Source of the DNA: Neoceratodus forsteri
Lineage: Eukaryota > Chordata > Ceratodontiformes > Ceratodontidae
Direction: 5' to 3'
DNA: 64,000 bases
NCBI GenBank assembly: GCA_016271365.2
Contig: CM057453.1
Coordinates: 502,485,001 to 502,549,000, forward strand
Shown here: positions 10,346-21,345 of the stretch, in pieces
How the letters are laid out: each line of letters opens with the position of its first letter
Numbering within the stretch: position 1 is the first letter of the stretch
Position numbers and translations under genes: made by a program
Notes under the pieces: model-generated
What the model was told of the DNA's origin: nothing
The model's database searches: none
Seen by the model: only the letters and a program-made list of their open reading frames with translations

Positions 10346-10765
10346 GCGAGTAATTTGGAGTTTACGCCGTGAATTTCGGCAGCAATGCACAGGAAGCGGA
10401 CTGTAGAAGAGTCTCACCTCACTGAGTCGTAGTTCCTGAGAAAAAAAAAAATAGGGGGGACTTGTGCACCCTTGCCTCCCCGAAAAGCGGCGGCCCTGGC
10501 CGGAGAGAAATAACTGCTGCCTGGTGGGTTGCTGTTTCTGTTTTTTTTTTTTTTTCTTTTCACATGGCGCTGCGGCGACGGAGACGATGACCGTGTGGCT
10601 GCTCTGAGGACGTTTCGAGAGCAGTTACTGTACCGGAGTTGTGGCAGTTCGTGAATACATCGCGGGCGAGTGTAGCCAGCCCAACCCCAAGGCCGGGAGT
10701 AAGGGATTGGAAAGCAGCAGCATCTGTAACGAGGAGGACCTTTGGGGTGGGGTGTGTGTGTCAAG
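10342..10765 (+). other. Probable non-coding first exon of an unidentified gene
   Basis: CpG-rich transcribed-looking sequence ending in AAG|GTAAGG, a consensus splice donor with the junction after 10765. Short upstream ATGs (for example in CACATGGCGCTGCGGCGACG near 10564) lead only to brief frames, consistent with a 5' UTR exon whose coding sequence starts in a later exon outside or unrecognised in this window. I could not identify the gene. The TSS and exon are inferred from composition and the donor only. Confidence 0.45.
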
Positions 10766-11499
10766 GTAAGGAACTACGGCGTTTGATGCTACAGGTAGAG
10801 AGAAAGGTCTGAAACTGATCTGTCAAAAGGCTTGTCGGAAACTTCCTCATTTGAGAGCTGTACAGTTTGAATTCCGTGGGTCAAGAAGCTCTCTTCCGAG
10901 TATTCTGTGTCGGCTTACAAATTAATTTTGAAATCGTCAACAAGAGACAAGAAAACATTTATCGTAACACTACTGTATGACAGTGGTTCCTTGCTGACAT
11001 TGCGTAAACCTGCCATACAACGTCGCTTTCCAGGTAATCGGGTTCGAGTAATTCATGTAAAAGGTGTGATTGACTGGGTTGTGATAGTGGCTTTTCAAAC
11101 CCTTATGTACTTACTGTTTTAATGAGTTACGTGGCGCTGGTTTTTGAAAACCAGCATTGTATCAAAGTACTGCAGACCTTAATTCATATTTCTCAACTGT
11201 CCCTGATTTTGCTTCAAACTTTTACTCTCTTCCTCCTAAAAAGTGTGTTTTCGTGACCAAACAGTGGGGGTTGTGAGCACAAAATAATGTCACACGTTAA
11301 AGTTACAGATTTGTTCTTCCTTAGAAAATACATTTTACACTAAGCCCCCTATTTTACCAGCTTCCTGAGTGGATATCACCAGTTGTGAAGATGTGTCCCT
11401 AATTTTGGTCCTTTGTCCCTGTATGTTATTAGGCCTTGTCACCGATTTATGAGTCAGGAGGTTGAGAGGTATGCCTATATTTAACAACGTCCTTGCGCT
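10766..11499 (+). other. Presumptive intron, no exon recognised
   Basis: If the upstream exon is real, this begins intron 1. A 71-codon frame at 10907-11122 has no recognisable domain. No acceptor-exon-donor unit with a convincing frame is visible anywhere downstream, so the gene either extends beyond the window or has no other exon here. Confidence 0.35.
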
Positions 11500-12386
11500 G
11501 ATTAGTGAACATTATAGAATTTTGTAACATGGCTCTGGACACAGTAGTGAAATACAGCTCACCGATTGGTGCAACCGCATCATCTGACCGACTGGCAGCA
11601 GTGATTAACCCAGTAGTACCGCCCGCTAGGTTAGTACCTCAAGTCTCCACAGGGAAATCGCTCATTAATGCCCGTTGCATTAGTACCTAGACTGTCCTTC
11701 AGGCAGAGGGTGCAGCACTGGGCCTGCAATGAAGAGGCGAGAGACCGAAGACAGCAATCGGGAGCGTGCCAGGCATCAGTGGTACACACAGGCAGTACCA
11801 GTATGTATCCGGACAAGCCTGTAGATGGCAGCAGTCATCAAGCACTGAGCAAATCTTCGGTGGAGTTGCGCACTCGCGCCCCCCCCCCCCCGAGTCGCAC
11901 GATCTCACATGCACCAAATCATTTATAGAACTGTGGCAAAAAAGGAAAGAAATGGGAAACATGCAGATATCATCGCACACAAAGAGAGAAGCCACAGTAG
12001 TGCAGTAAAGCCATAATAAGTGTCTGAATAGTTGTTACTGGGAGTCAATAGGTTTCCCATAGTGCACTGCTTCCATCGGCGATCGCTATATACCGTCTAA
12101 GGGAAATCCATAGAACAGGTCGCGACGAATTCAAAAAATCTGCCGTTCTTGAGTCTTTTACGTAGCAGTATTCTGTTTGTGTCCGGTGAGAAATAGGCGC
12201 CACTATCTAAAAGATTGTCCTCCGTGAATTGTGAGCGCGCATGCTCTCAGATCATCACAGAAAGTAGAATGCAAGCAAAACTACCATACAATAGGAAGCA
12301 GCACTATGACTTTCGGCAACTCTTGTGTATTTCCGAGTTATCCTCGGCTCGCACAATATCCCTGTCGCGCTTGCCATGTTACAAGT
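11500..12386. other. Unassigned, with CCAAT-like site
   Basis: Contains an inverted CCAAT (ACCGATTGGTGCAACC near 11567) next to AACATGGC, resembling the tails of hairpin elements elsewhere, and a C-run near 11880. Overlapping open frames on both strands show no domains. Confidence 0.35.
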
Positions 12387-12535
12387 GCATTAATCACCTC
12401 CAGCGTAGGGCTCTACCGGGGATTAATGCCCGTTGGGCGGTTGGAAGCCCTTGGGCTTCGCCCTCGTGCACCAACCCCCTCCACCAGCAGGGCATTAATC
12501 CACCGGTAGAGCCCTCCCCTGTCGGTGATTAATGC
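12387..12535. repeat. 149 bp hairpin
   Basis: Near-continuous arms: GCATTAATCACC 12387 with GGTGATTAATGC at its far end, AGGGCTCTACCGG with CCGGTAGAGCCCT, GATTAATGCCC with GGGCATTAATC, and GCGGTTGG with CCAACC near the GGGCTTCGCCC tip. Roughly 70 bp arms around 12461 would fold into a stem with small bulges. No protein coding, no known element end. Confidence 0.75.
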
Positions 12536-12588
12536 TTACTTAATATATGGATCATCAATTTAATACTATACTAAAGCATAGTTTTTTC

Positions 12589-12974
12589 TCGGTAATACTG
12601 TCACTCCCGAAGTGATAATACCACACTTCGAGAGTTATAATACTATCGTTCACGTTCCCGTAATAGTATCGTTCGGGACCTGAACAATAGTATGACCAGC
12701 CAAGCTCAACAGCCCAAGCCCACAACTTCCCAAATCAGTAACCCTTTTAAACATCAATCAACCATTGACGCTAACAACGCAGCTAATCATTGGCTCCTCT
12801 CTGTCTGTGGGCGCTAAAATGGTTTTCAAAACATGGCGGTCATCTCTCGCTTAGCGAGACGCGCATATAATCCATGGCACTCCCCTTTTTTTTTCTTTTT
12901 AAAGGACTTATCTGGCTGATCCTGTGCTCCCCCACAAAAAGAAAAAGTAGGCCTAAAACCATTTTTTTTACTGC

Positions 12975-13025
<51 letters not shown>

Positions 13026-13297
13026 CAGAGCAGAAAGAGATGGGCGAGGCAGTGTCCTGTGTGTGCGAGCGGGTGAGGGAGAAAGAGACTGAGCAAGGCA
13101 GTGTGGCAGTCGGCCAAAACTGACAGAATCCTTCATGGCAGGAGCCGACCGCCCACTAAAAAAGCTTGGATCCATATAGTAAGAAAAATAATCGATAGTC
13201 TAGACGAGTGTATTACCAGTCAGAATGCCATCTCGAGGTTCAGGACATGTAGGAACCTCTTGATGGTATTACTGACCAGTAATACACTCTAAACTAT
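12589..13297. repeat. Two-hairpin cassette, copy 1
   Basis: Left end: adjacent palindromes, GTAATACTGTCACTCCCGAA with its partner ending GTTATAATAC (12589-12650), then ATACTATCGTTCACG with GAACAATAGTAT (to about 12691). Middle: inverted CCAAT in ATCATTGGCTC near 12786, CAAAACATGGCGG near 12827, T-runs, a (TG)n run and a purine-rich tract (13025-13100). Right end: arms 13196-13241 and 13253-13297 (GAGTGTATTACCAGTCAG with TGACCAGTAATACACTC). The same order appears at 45108-45725 with different hairpin sequences. Function unknown. Confidence 0.5.
12977..13024. repeat. (TG)n microsatellite
   Basis: About 24 uninterrupted TG units. It produces the cysteine/valine and histidine/threonine dipeptide frames seen in translation, which are artefacts. 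Confidence 0.97.
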
Positions 13298-13555
13298 CCA
13301 TTATTCCCTTTTTATTTGACAGCACCACACTTTATGTGAATTGATAGTGCAGGACCAGCATTTGGAATTCATTCCTCATAATTTGAATAGCCTGTGGGCT
13401 AGCCAACAGATTTTTAGAGCTAGACAGTGCAGCAAAGAGGGGGACAAACATATGTATTTGAAACCCTTTGGTTAGTGGCATAAAACTGTAGATGCAGTTT
13501 TGCTTATTACACCTCTAATTAAGACTTCAGTTTGCTAAAATGCAAATACCACGTG

Positions 13556-14798
13556 AAATCTCAGGATCATAATGCCGGCCCGCTGGCACAGTGGTAGGGC
13601 TACCGCTTGCGGCGCCAGCGACCTGGGTTCGGGAAGGGACTCGGGCGGCTGGGGAGAGGAGGATTGAGCGCCCAGGGGCTGCTCTCCTCCTCCGGGTGGG
13701 GCGGGATAGGGTCCTGCTGTGATACCGCCACCTGGGTGACCACGGGTGGAGGTGCAGCGAACAAGCATACAAAGGGAGGCGGGCGTCACCGGGAGCCGAG
13801 TGTTAGCACTTCGCCGACGGCGTTGCTCCATGGCCCCTATGCAGACGCCCTGTGGGCTGGGGACCAGAAAGCGGAAAAACCCTGTGCTGGACTCCTGTAG
13901 ACGGGACCCGGCTGTCCCGAGATAACCCTTAACCAGGCTCCATAGAAGGGGCTGATGAAGCCTTCCGACGCATACTTGAGGTGTGAGAGGGGGACTAAAA
14001 AGGGGCAGTCCCTTTCCTCTCCGACCAGGGGGTAAACCAGGGCAGGATGGGGAAAAGGCTAACCAGCACCCTGAGGGAGGTAGAGGGAGGTACCTGGGGC
14101 AGGACTACGGGATTACGCAGCCTAGGGATCCCGAAGAAAGGAATGTTTTTTTTTTTTTTGCATTCTTTATTTATCGCCCCCTGTGCCCGACCGGCCTCTC
14201 CTTCAGGCCTTCTGCCAAGGACTACCCCCCGCTACCTCCATTCCGAACCCACCCCTGATGCCAGCTTCCCCCGGATCCCAGATCGCAGCCGACCAGGGTA
14301 GCCCGACCTATCCCTTAGTTGGACGGGTCTCTTCCTTCCGGAGGGAAATTGCCTTCAGGCATTCTTAGTCTCGGCCCTGGTGCTGCTGGGATCGGGATTT
14401 CCCTGGCTCTTCGGGGGGTTCCATGGAGGCGGGGGATCCAGGCGGCCGTCATCCGGTCGCTCGGACGCCATTTTCCGCTTTTCTATTTTCCCCTGCTGTG
14501 CTGCTTCTTGTAGTGCCCCCGGTTTCCACTGGGGGCCACTACAGAGCGAGGCATGCCCCTAACCCACCCCCGGGGAGGAGAGCAGTCCTTAGGGCCTTCG
14601 ATCCTCTCCAATCCTCTGTCGACCCCAGCGACCCGAGTCCGTTCCCGAACCCGGGTCACCGGCGTGGGTTGAGGTAAGGCGCCCACGCCTCAGCCCTCTA
14701 CGCCACTGGGCCGGCCAAGAAAGGAATCTAGCACAGCAAGAAGGGGGCATAAAGAGAAAGTATATTTACAAAAAAAAAAAAAAAATCTCAGGATCATA
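13556..14798 (+). mobile_element. tRNA-like SINE carrying a nested SINE
   Basis: Element at 13572-14782 flanked by a perfect 16 bp duplication AAATCTCAGGATCATA (13556 and 14783), with an A-run at its 3' end (14770-14785). The head GCCGGCCCGCTGGCACAGTG, then GGGTTCGGGAAGGGACTCGG near 13624, defines the family. A minus-strand SINE of the same family is inserted at 14145-14716. Without it and its duplication the outer element is about 628 bp. GC-rich body and many chance open frames. Such length is unusual for a tRNA-derived SINE. Confidence 0.85.
14134..14727 (-). mobile_element. tRNA-like SINE nested in a SINE
   Basis: Minus-strand copy at 14145-14716 (572 bp) with an 11 bp perfect duplication AAGAAAGGAAT (14134 and 14717). 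T-run at 14146-14159 is its poly(A). The head, read on the minus strand, is GGCCGGCCCAGTGGCGTAGA then GACCCGGGTTCGGGAACGGA. It inserted after the host SINE, giving a relative age for two members of one family. Confidence 0.85.
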
Positions 14799-16140
14799 CA
14801 CAAAGCACGCTACAGGTCTGGGGGTGTGATTGAGGTGGCACCTATTTATTTGTTGAAATGTTTCATCAGGAAGGCACACTGAACAAGTAGCTGCTTGTCT
14901 CGCCATGCGACCTAAGGGAACAGGAGGATAGACTACAGAGATTGCTACAATAACACAAAATTCACAGTCGAAATAGCTTACAACTAAGAAACATGTAGAT
15001 TGTAGGAATACACAATGACGATCAGCAAAGGGAGTAGCTAGAAAGCAGTACATTGAGTGGAAGACAACAGTTTGGTCTAAGGCAAGCTGGTATACATAAG
15101 CACAGACAGTACAATAAGCTTCAGGATGACAGAAGTGCAATTAAACTACAAGTGCAGTGGTGGTTTAGGGGCTATCAGTTTAGTACAGGGGAGTGGAGGA
15201 TGGAGATGGGGGTGTAGAAGGGGGAGGTGGGGGAAAAAAAAAAAAAAAAGGCGAAGAAGGGGTGGCACCTGCTTTATATTATAAAATGGCTGAAAATTTC
15301 CTGCTTCTTGATTTGCTGTGTGGTTTGATACAGATCATTTGCCATATATTAATTCCCAGAAATGCACAAGTTCAGGCAGTAGGATTTGGAATTTGGGCCA
15401 ATCACCTACAGAATTCATGAGTCACCTCTTTTGTCCCTAGTTGCCATTACAAACATGGCTGCCACCTTTACCCTTTGAAAACCTTCAACAAGGCCCTGGC
15501 CTAAACAGTGGTGCAGGCGGGGGCATTATCAGGCAACCATTGTCTCCAAGATGGCAACAAGCATGTGCCTGTTCAAATGTGCAATGTGGTCTGTTGCATA
15601 ATCAGTGCTTTTCATCAGTATAATATACATTTATTTATTTTTTGCTTTAATTATAAGTGATGTTTTGACTAAGGGTCTGATCACCAAACAGTTTCTCCCA
15701 TTCTGTGCCTCTGGCAAAACATTTTTGTGGATCGGGCCCTAGGAAAGGCACACTGCAGTGTGACAGCTTGGTTTCTGGTGTGTGTCCTGAAATGCAGTAG
15801 GGGTGAGGGGTTACTCGGACCAGTTTTATTGATGGGGAGGGGAATGTTGGTTGGCACACTGGAAAAACTCCTGCTCTTATGATAGAGTTGCTAAGAATCC
15901 ATTAAACAGATACAGATTTCATCGGATTCCATTCTTTTTTTCAGACTTTGGTATTCAGCGCTGGAAATCTGAATTCCAAAAATCCCATGTGGTGTGCGGA
16001 TTCGGATTTCGCATCACCTCACCCCACCAGGTATAACTAGAAAGAGCCTGTTTGTTGACCATACAGGTTAAAGAGTGTTAGGACAAAATTCCTGTTTACA
16101 AAGTCGCCCTGTCACTGGCGCCTAGTTACAGAATAAAATT
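14799..16140. other. Unassigned, no gene
   Basis: At 14840-15190 a block beginning TATTTATTTGTTGAAATG has the look of a minus-strand retroelement tail, and 38495-38984 starts with a similar (TTTTA)n, but I cannot name it. There is an A-run at 15234-15249. The rest is unremarkable. Confidence 0.35.
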
Positions 16141-16149
16141 GGTTACAAA

Positions 16150-18205
16150 ATAAAATTAACATAATACAAATCAAATAGAAACATAGAATTTGATGGCAGA
16201 TAAGACCTCTTGGCCCACCTAGTCTGCCTATTTTCCTACCTAACAGATAAGCTGCAGATCCTAGTTAACCAACAGCTTACTTCCTCCTACCCCCCCCCCA
16301 CCCACTAGGACTGCCTTATCTCTGTCCCATGCATTCTTGAATTCAACCACTGTTCTTGACTCCACAAACTCCTCAGGGAGGCTGTTCCATGCATCCACAA
16401 CCCTCTCCATGAAAAAATACTTCCTCACATTACCTCTGAGCCGCCTCCCCTCTATTTTCAAATTGTGCCCCCTTGTTCTTGCACATCTCTTTTTCTGAAA
16501 GATGCTACCCTCTTGGACTTTGTTGATTCCCTTGAGGTGCTTGAAAGTTTCTATCATGTCCCCTCTCTCTCTTCTTTCCTCAAGGGTATACACAGTAAGC
16601 TCCTTTAGTCTTTCTTCGTATGTCTTTTGGTGCAGACCCTGCACCATTTTGGTTACCCTCCTCTGGACAGTCTCCACTCTGTCTGTGTCTTTGCGGAGAT
16701 GGGGTCTCTAGAACTGCACGCAGTACTCCAGATGGGGTCTCACCAACTGTCTGTACAGAGGGATAACAACTTCCTGTTTTCTACTATTGATGCCTCTCCC
16801 TATGCATCCCAGTATCCCACCAGCCTTCCTTACTGCCTTCTCACATTACTTTCCCAACTTTAGGTCATCTGATATAATTATCCCCAGGTCCCCTTCCATT
16901 TTTACTGTTGTCAGTATCTCACCCCCCATTGTGTACTCTTCCCCTGGGTTTTTGTTTCCCAGGTGCATTACCTTGCACTTCTTTGCATTGAATCTGAACT
17001 GCCATACATTTGACCATTCCTCCAACCTTGCCAAGTCCCTTCTCATCCTTTCCACCCCACCTTGTGCATCAGCCCTGTTGCAGATCTTTGTTGTCTGCAA
17101 AGAGACATACTTTTCCTTCAGTTCCTCTGCAATGTCACTTATAAAGACGTTAAAAAGGACCGGTCCCAGTACTGAACCCTGCAGTACCCCACTAGTAACC
17201 CTCCTTTCTTCACTGTGGACTCTGTTTACCACTACCCTTTGCATCCTGTTGTCTAGCCAATTTTTTTATCCAAGCTACCACCTTGGGACCCACTCCAAGT
17301 CTGGCTAACTTGTGTATCAATCTTTTGTGTTGGAGTGTATCAAATGTCTTGCTAAAATCTAGGTAGGCCATGTCCATAGCCCCTCCCTGGTCAACTACTT
17401 TGGTCAACCAGTCAAAGAAATCTATTAGATTCGTCTGACATGACCTTCCCATCGTGAATCCATGCTGTCTAGGGTCCTGTGCCCCACTGGCCTCTAGGTA
17501 CTCAACAGTTCTTTCCTTCAGAAGTGATTCCATCATTTTCCCTACCACTGGGGTCAAACTAACTGGTATGTAGTTTTCTGCCTCTGTCCTGCTCCCACTT
17601 TTGTGAAGAAGAATCACATCCGCCCTCCTCCAGTCCTTAGGTACCACCCCATCCTCCCATGATTTGTTAAAAAGAGTAGTCAGCGGTGTCACTAGTTCTA
17701 ACCTTAGTTCTTTTAGAATTCTTGGGTGAATCCCATCAGGTCCCATTGCTTTATCCACCTTCAATTTTATTAGTTCTTTCAGAACCCTTTCTTCTGTAAA
17801 TGGATTGGTATCGACCCCCGTCTTCAGAGTGTTTCTCTTGTTTGGTTTAGGTACCTCCACCTCCTGTTCCTTTGTCAATACTGAGCAGCAATATTCGTTC
17901 AGTATCCCTACTTTTTCACTTATTACCCTTTGCCCTCATTCCCTTCCCTTTATTAAGCCTCAGTATCCCTCCTTTGGTCTTTCTTCGCTCCCTGATATAC
18001 CTATAAAAGGTCTTATTCCCCTTCTTAACAGAGTTGGCTGTCTTTTCCTTGGTTTGGGCTTTTGCTATTCTGACTGCCTTCCCTGCCTCTTTCTGCTTTA
18101 AATGATAAAGTTCTCTGTCCTGCTTCTTCTGTGTTTCCTTATTTCCTCAATGCTATCCTTTTCTTCTTAACCTTCCCTGCCACCTCTTTTGAGAACCATA
18201 GCGTT
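16150..18205 (-). mobile_element. CR1 LINE, 5'-truncated
   Basis: Minus-strand CR1 with its 3' end at about 16150-16190 (AAATAGAAACATAGAAT, the octamer-type tail) followed by the conserved GGCAGATAAG...TAGTCTGCC block. The coding part extends to about 18200, within the pre-RT linker, where it is truncated. No target duplication noticed, as usual for CR1. Confidence 0.88.
16261..17950 (-). pseudogene. CR1 ORF2 reverse transcriptase, active site lost
   Basis: Reading down the minus strand: pre-RT segment; LKVDKAMGPDGIHPRILKEL; ADVILLHKSGSRTEAENY; QHGFTMGRSCQTNLIDFFDW; motif A AYLDFSKTFDTLQHKRLIHK; motif B SGVLQGSVLGPVLFNVFISD; then VSLQTTKICNRADAQ where CR1 normally has a FADD active site before TKIC. 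The Asp pair is missing through a small deletion. The C-terminal part has VYTLEERRERGDMIETFKHL and VVDAWNSLPEEFVESRTVVE. A frameshift near 17230 separates motifs A and B. Cannot be active. Confidence 0.88.
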
Positions 18206-18469
18206 TTTTATGTTTGCTTGCACGCATGTGCAAGAAACATAGTGCCATCATCCGAGTTTTCGGAGGTGTGGCAGCCCTCTTCCAATTCAGTCTGTGTGTT
18301 TGCAGGTGCGGTCGCAGTTCTCCAATGCCTGCTGGAGCTGTCTATGACAGCAGTCCAAAATGCAGTGGCGTACAGTTAAAAGGGAGCTACGGCTTCAGTG
18401 AGCAGCGATAAGATATCGCCTGCTCATGCCACGCTTCCCTACACACACACACATACATACTGCGTACTG

Positions 18470-18770
18470 GCCCCCCCACGCACACACTGTGTAGCCGACG
18501 GGGTGCTCAATCCCCTGGCTGCTGTGCGCGCCCCCAAAACAGTGTTACATATGCCACTCTGGGTGCCCACCCCAGCATGGCCACACATTGTATAGCCGAC
18601 TTTCCACTGGTTCCACCCCCAGAGTACAGGGTGCCACGCTGGGGAGCCCACCCCAGCGTGGCAACGCCTGCTATTGCCGGCAGGGTGCCCAATCCCCGCT
18701 GGCTCCACACACCCCCAACAGCGATCCTTGTGCCACGCTGGGAGCCCACCCCAGCATGGCAAACTTCACG
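18470..18770. repeat. Tandem repeat with an internal hairpin in each unit
   Basis: Three units of about 79-99 bp, beginning near 18552, 18631 and 18730, each containing TGCCACGCTGGG, AGCCCACC and CCAGCGTGGCA or a close variant. Those arms pair within every unit. The remainder of each unit (GCCGAC, TGCTCAATCCCC, CTGGCT) is less conserved. Confidence 0.7.
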
Positions 18771-18959
18771 TCGTCATTTAAAAACAAAACAAAACCTGAA
18801 ACTGAAAACGGTCCTCGCTGTCTCTGCCCCCACCCGCGCCCACCCTCGCTCACCCGCCTCCACCCCCCTCACCCCATACTTACCTCGGACTCTGGCGTGG
18901 TGATCTTTGGTGGACCGGGAACACGTCTGCACTCTTCAAAGCCGACCGCGAACTGAGGA

Positions 18960-20965
18960 AATGCCGGTAAGCTGTATAATGGGATAGATAGGGTTTTTTC
19001 AACATTGCTGCATATCTCAGGCATTTTTTGGAATTTTTGCACCAAATTTTCAACATGGGGTTTTTGGGACCCCTTCTCATGAATGTTCTCACTGTTATGG
19101 CGTTAATCGGGCCCGAAGGGTGGTTTCGCAGTCACTGCGTGAAATCACCTTTCGGGACTGAGTAACGAAACAACACTGCCACTGTTCATAAGGTGGGCTC
19201 TCAAAAAGCCTATGTTGAAAATTTGGTGGAGGCCGGCCCGTTGGTGCAGCGGTGGGATTTCCGCTGGTGACCCAGGTTTGGGAACGGATCCGGGTTGTCG
19301 GCAGGCCGGCCTAGGGGAGTAGGATCGAGCGTCCGCTGGACAGCTCTCCTTCTCCGGGGGGAGGGTGTGGGTAGCGCTCGGAGCGCTGGGGACTCCTGGC
19401 GGTGGCGGGAGTTCTCCGCAGCGGCGGCGGCGATGGGGGGAGGCGGGAGAGCGCTGGTGTCATTGCACGTCCAGCCTCCTCTGGGAGAAAAATGGAAAAA
19501 GGTGGGCAGGACCACCGTGGATGAAGCCCTCCCGGAGATCCTGCGCGCCACCGCGCTCACGGGACCCCAGCCAATCACAGTTCCGGAGTAGCGAAAGGTG
19601 GCCTCACGGCCCCTCCCGGGGGTAAGCTGGGGTGACTGAGGGTCCTGTGCAGCTATAGGCGGTGGTTGAGGTCTCCGGGGCCGACCAGGACGGAGAAGTA
19701 GACGGTGGTCCAGCCAGGATAAAGGGCAAATAAAAAAAAAAAAAAAAAAAAAAAAAAGGAAAATTTGGTGGAAAATTCCTAAAATGACTGTTTCTGAGCG
19801 TCGTTGCACAGTTCCTCATGCGTTCGTTAGTTCGCTAATTTTCTATATTTTCACTCCAGATTTTCAATACTGCCATTTTACCACACCTGCTTATGAGCAG
19901 TACAGCTGTCATTTTTCACATTTTGCCCAAAACGTGTTTCCGCCCATGTAGCGCGCAATGGTGCAGAGTCAGTGTGTGAAATCAATGTGTGGGACACATT
20001 AAGAAAATCGCAGTGGTACTGTTCATGAGCAGAGGTCTTAAAATGGCTATGTTGAAAATGTGGTGAAAAAATTCCTAAAAATGAGTGTTTTACGAGCGTG
20101 CGTTGCGTAATTCCTACGCACGCTCGTAAGTTTGCGAATTTTCTATATTTTCACTCCAGATTTTCCACATTGCCATTTTATTACACTTCCTTATGAACAG
20201 TACAGCTGCTATTTAATGTCAGCCCAAAATGTGTTTCTGCACGTGTCGTGCACAAAGGTGCAGCCGATGTGCGTAAAGCAATGTTTGGGACAGATTAAGA
20301 AAATCACAGTTACACTGTTCATGAGTAGAGGTCTTAAAATGGCTATGTTGAAAATTTGGTAACAAAAGTCCATAAAATGACTGTGTTACGAGTGAGCTTT
20401 GCGCAGTTTCCACGCACCGTCGTAAGTTCATGACTTTGCAATATTTTCAGTCCAGATTTTCACCAGTGGCATTTTTCCACACTTTCTTATGAACAGTACA
20501 GCTGTCATTTTTCACAACATGGCTGAAATGTGTTTTCACACTTTCAGCGCAGAGATGCGTGGTCGCTGTGGGAAATCATTGTTCGGGACAGATAAAGAAA
20601 ATCACAGTGACACTGTTCATGATCGGAGGTCCCAAAATGCCTGTGTTGACAATCTGCTGTAAAAAATCCCCAACCTAATTACATTACGGGTGTGCGTTGC
20701 ACAGTTTCTATGCACGCTCGTGACTTCACCAGTTTTTTTAATATTTTTACTGCAGATTTGCAACATTGCCATTTTTTACACCTCTCCATGAACAGTACAG
20801 CTGTCATTTTTCACATCCTGTTCAGAATGTGTTTTTGCACCTGTGGTGCTAAATGCCGTAGTTGCTGTGCATTAGCAGCTTTCAGCTAACAAACTGATAT
20901 TGCCACTGTTCATGAGGTGGGGGTCACAAAAACATGTTGAAAATTTGGAGTGAAAATACCAACGA
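18960..20965 (+). repeat. Satellite-like tandem repeat, about 300 bp period
   Basis: The landmark TATTTTCACTCCAGATTTT or a variant ends at 19864, 20164, 20460 and 20760, spacings of 300, 296 and 300. Each unit also has a TGTTCATGAG block, an AAAATG(G/C)C..TGTTGAAAAT block and an ACG(A/C)(G/A)CGTGCGTTGC block. Units are about 75-85% alike by eye. A further partial unit lies at 19000-19230, left of an inserted SINE. No coding. Confidence 0.8.
19217..19772 (+). mobile_element. tRNA-like SINE inside satellite
   Basis: SINE at 19231-19758 (528 bp) with a perfect 14 bp duplication GAAAATTTGGTGGA (19217 and 19759). Head GGCCGGCCCGTTGGTGCAGC, B-box-like GGTTTGGGAACGG, GC-rich body, A-run of more than 20 at 19732-19757. 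The duplication is identical on both sides while the satellite units have diverged, so the insertion is younger than the array. Confidence 0.88.
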
Positions 20966-20984
20966 ATGCCTGAGGTGTTAGGGT

Positions 20985-21345
20985 TTCCAACCATAACGCC
21001 CCACCCTGTAGAGAATGACAGGCATCGGGGTGTGACTTGGGATTCTTGCCTGTAATGCTCATACCATTCCACACCCTGCAGCCAGTGAGAGGCATCGAGG
21101 TATGCCTTGGACTCTTCAGCCCCAAAGTTCACCCTATTCTCCTATACCACACCCATCTCACCGTATTTCCTGATGGAATGGGGTGCACATAAGGGCCAAA
21201 GACCCCAAGGCACACTGTGACACTTGTCAGTGTCTGAAGGGTAGGGTGTGGTGAAATGGCGTGGCCGTTATGCCTGACGACCCAAAGGCACACCCCAATG
21301 CCTGTCACTCTCTGCAGGGTGGTGGTGGGGTTGGCTTTAGTGCAA
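20985..21345. repeat. Inverted array of about 80 bp units
   Basis: Two units read forward (about 20998 and 21074: CACCCTGTAGAGAATGACAG, GCATCGGGGTGTG, CTTGGGA) and two read in reverse (about 21200 and 21290: CACACCCCAATGCCTGTCAC, CTGCAGGGTG). Together they form a roughly 330 bp palindrome centred near 21170. The same unit, one per arm, makes the foldback at 27539-27910. Confidence 0.65.

Noticed and set aside
12874..13175. Cys/Val and His/Thr repeat proteins
   Set aside because: Translations of a (TG)n microsatellite.
13535..14686. Overlapping proline/arginine-rich frames
   Set aside because: They lie inside two nested GC-rich SINEs with defined duplications.
16846..17308. Plus-strand frame of 173 codons
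   Set aside because: Antisense shadow of the CR1 reverse transcriptase.
19210..19809. 199-codon minus-strand frame
   Set aside because: Runs through a SINE body and its A-tail; poly-Phe from the tail.
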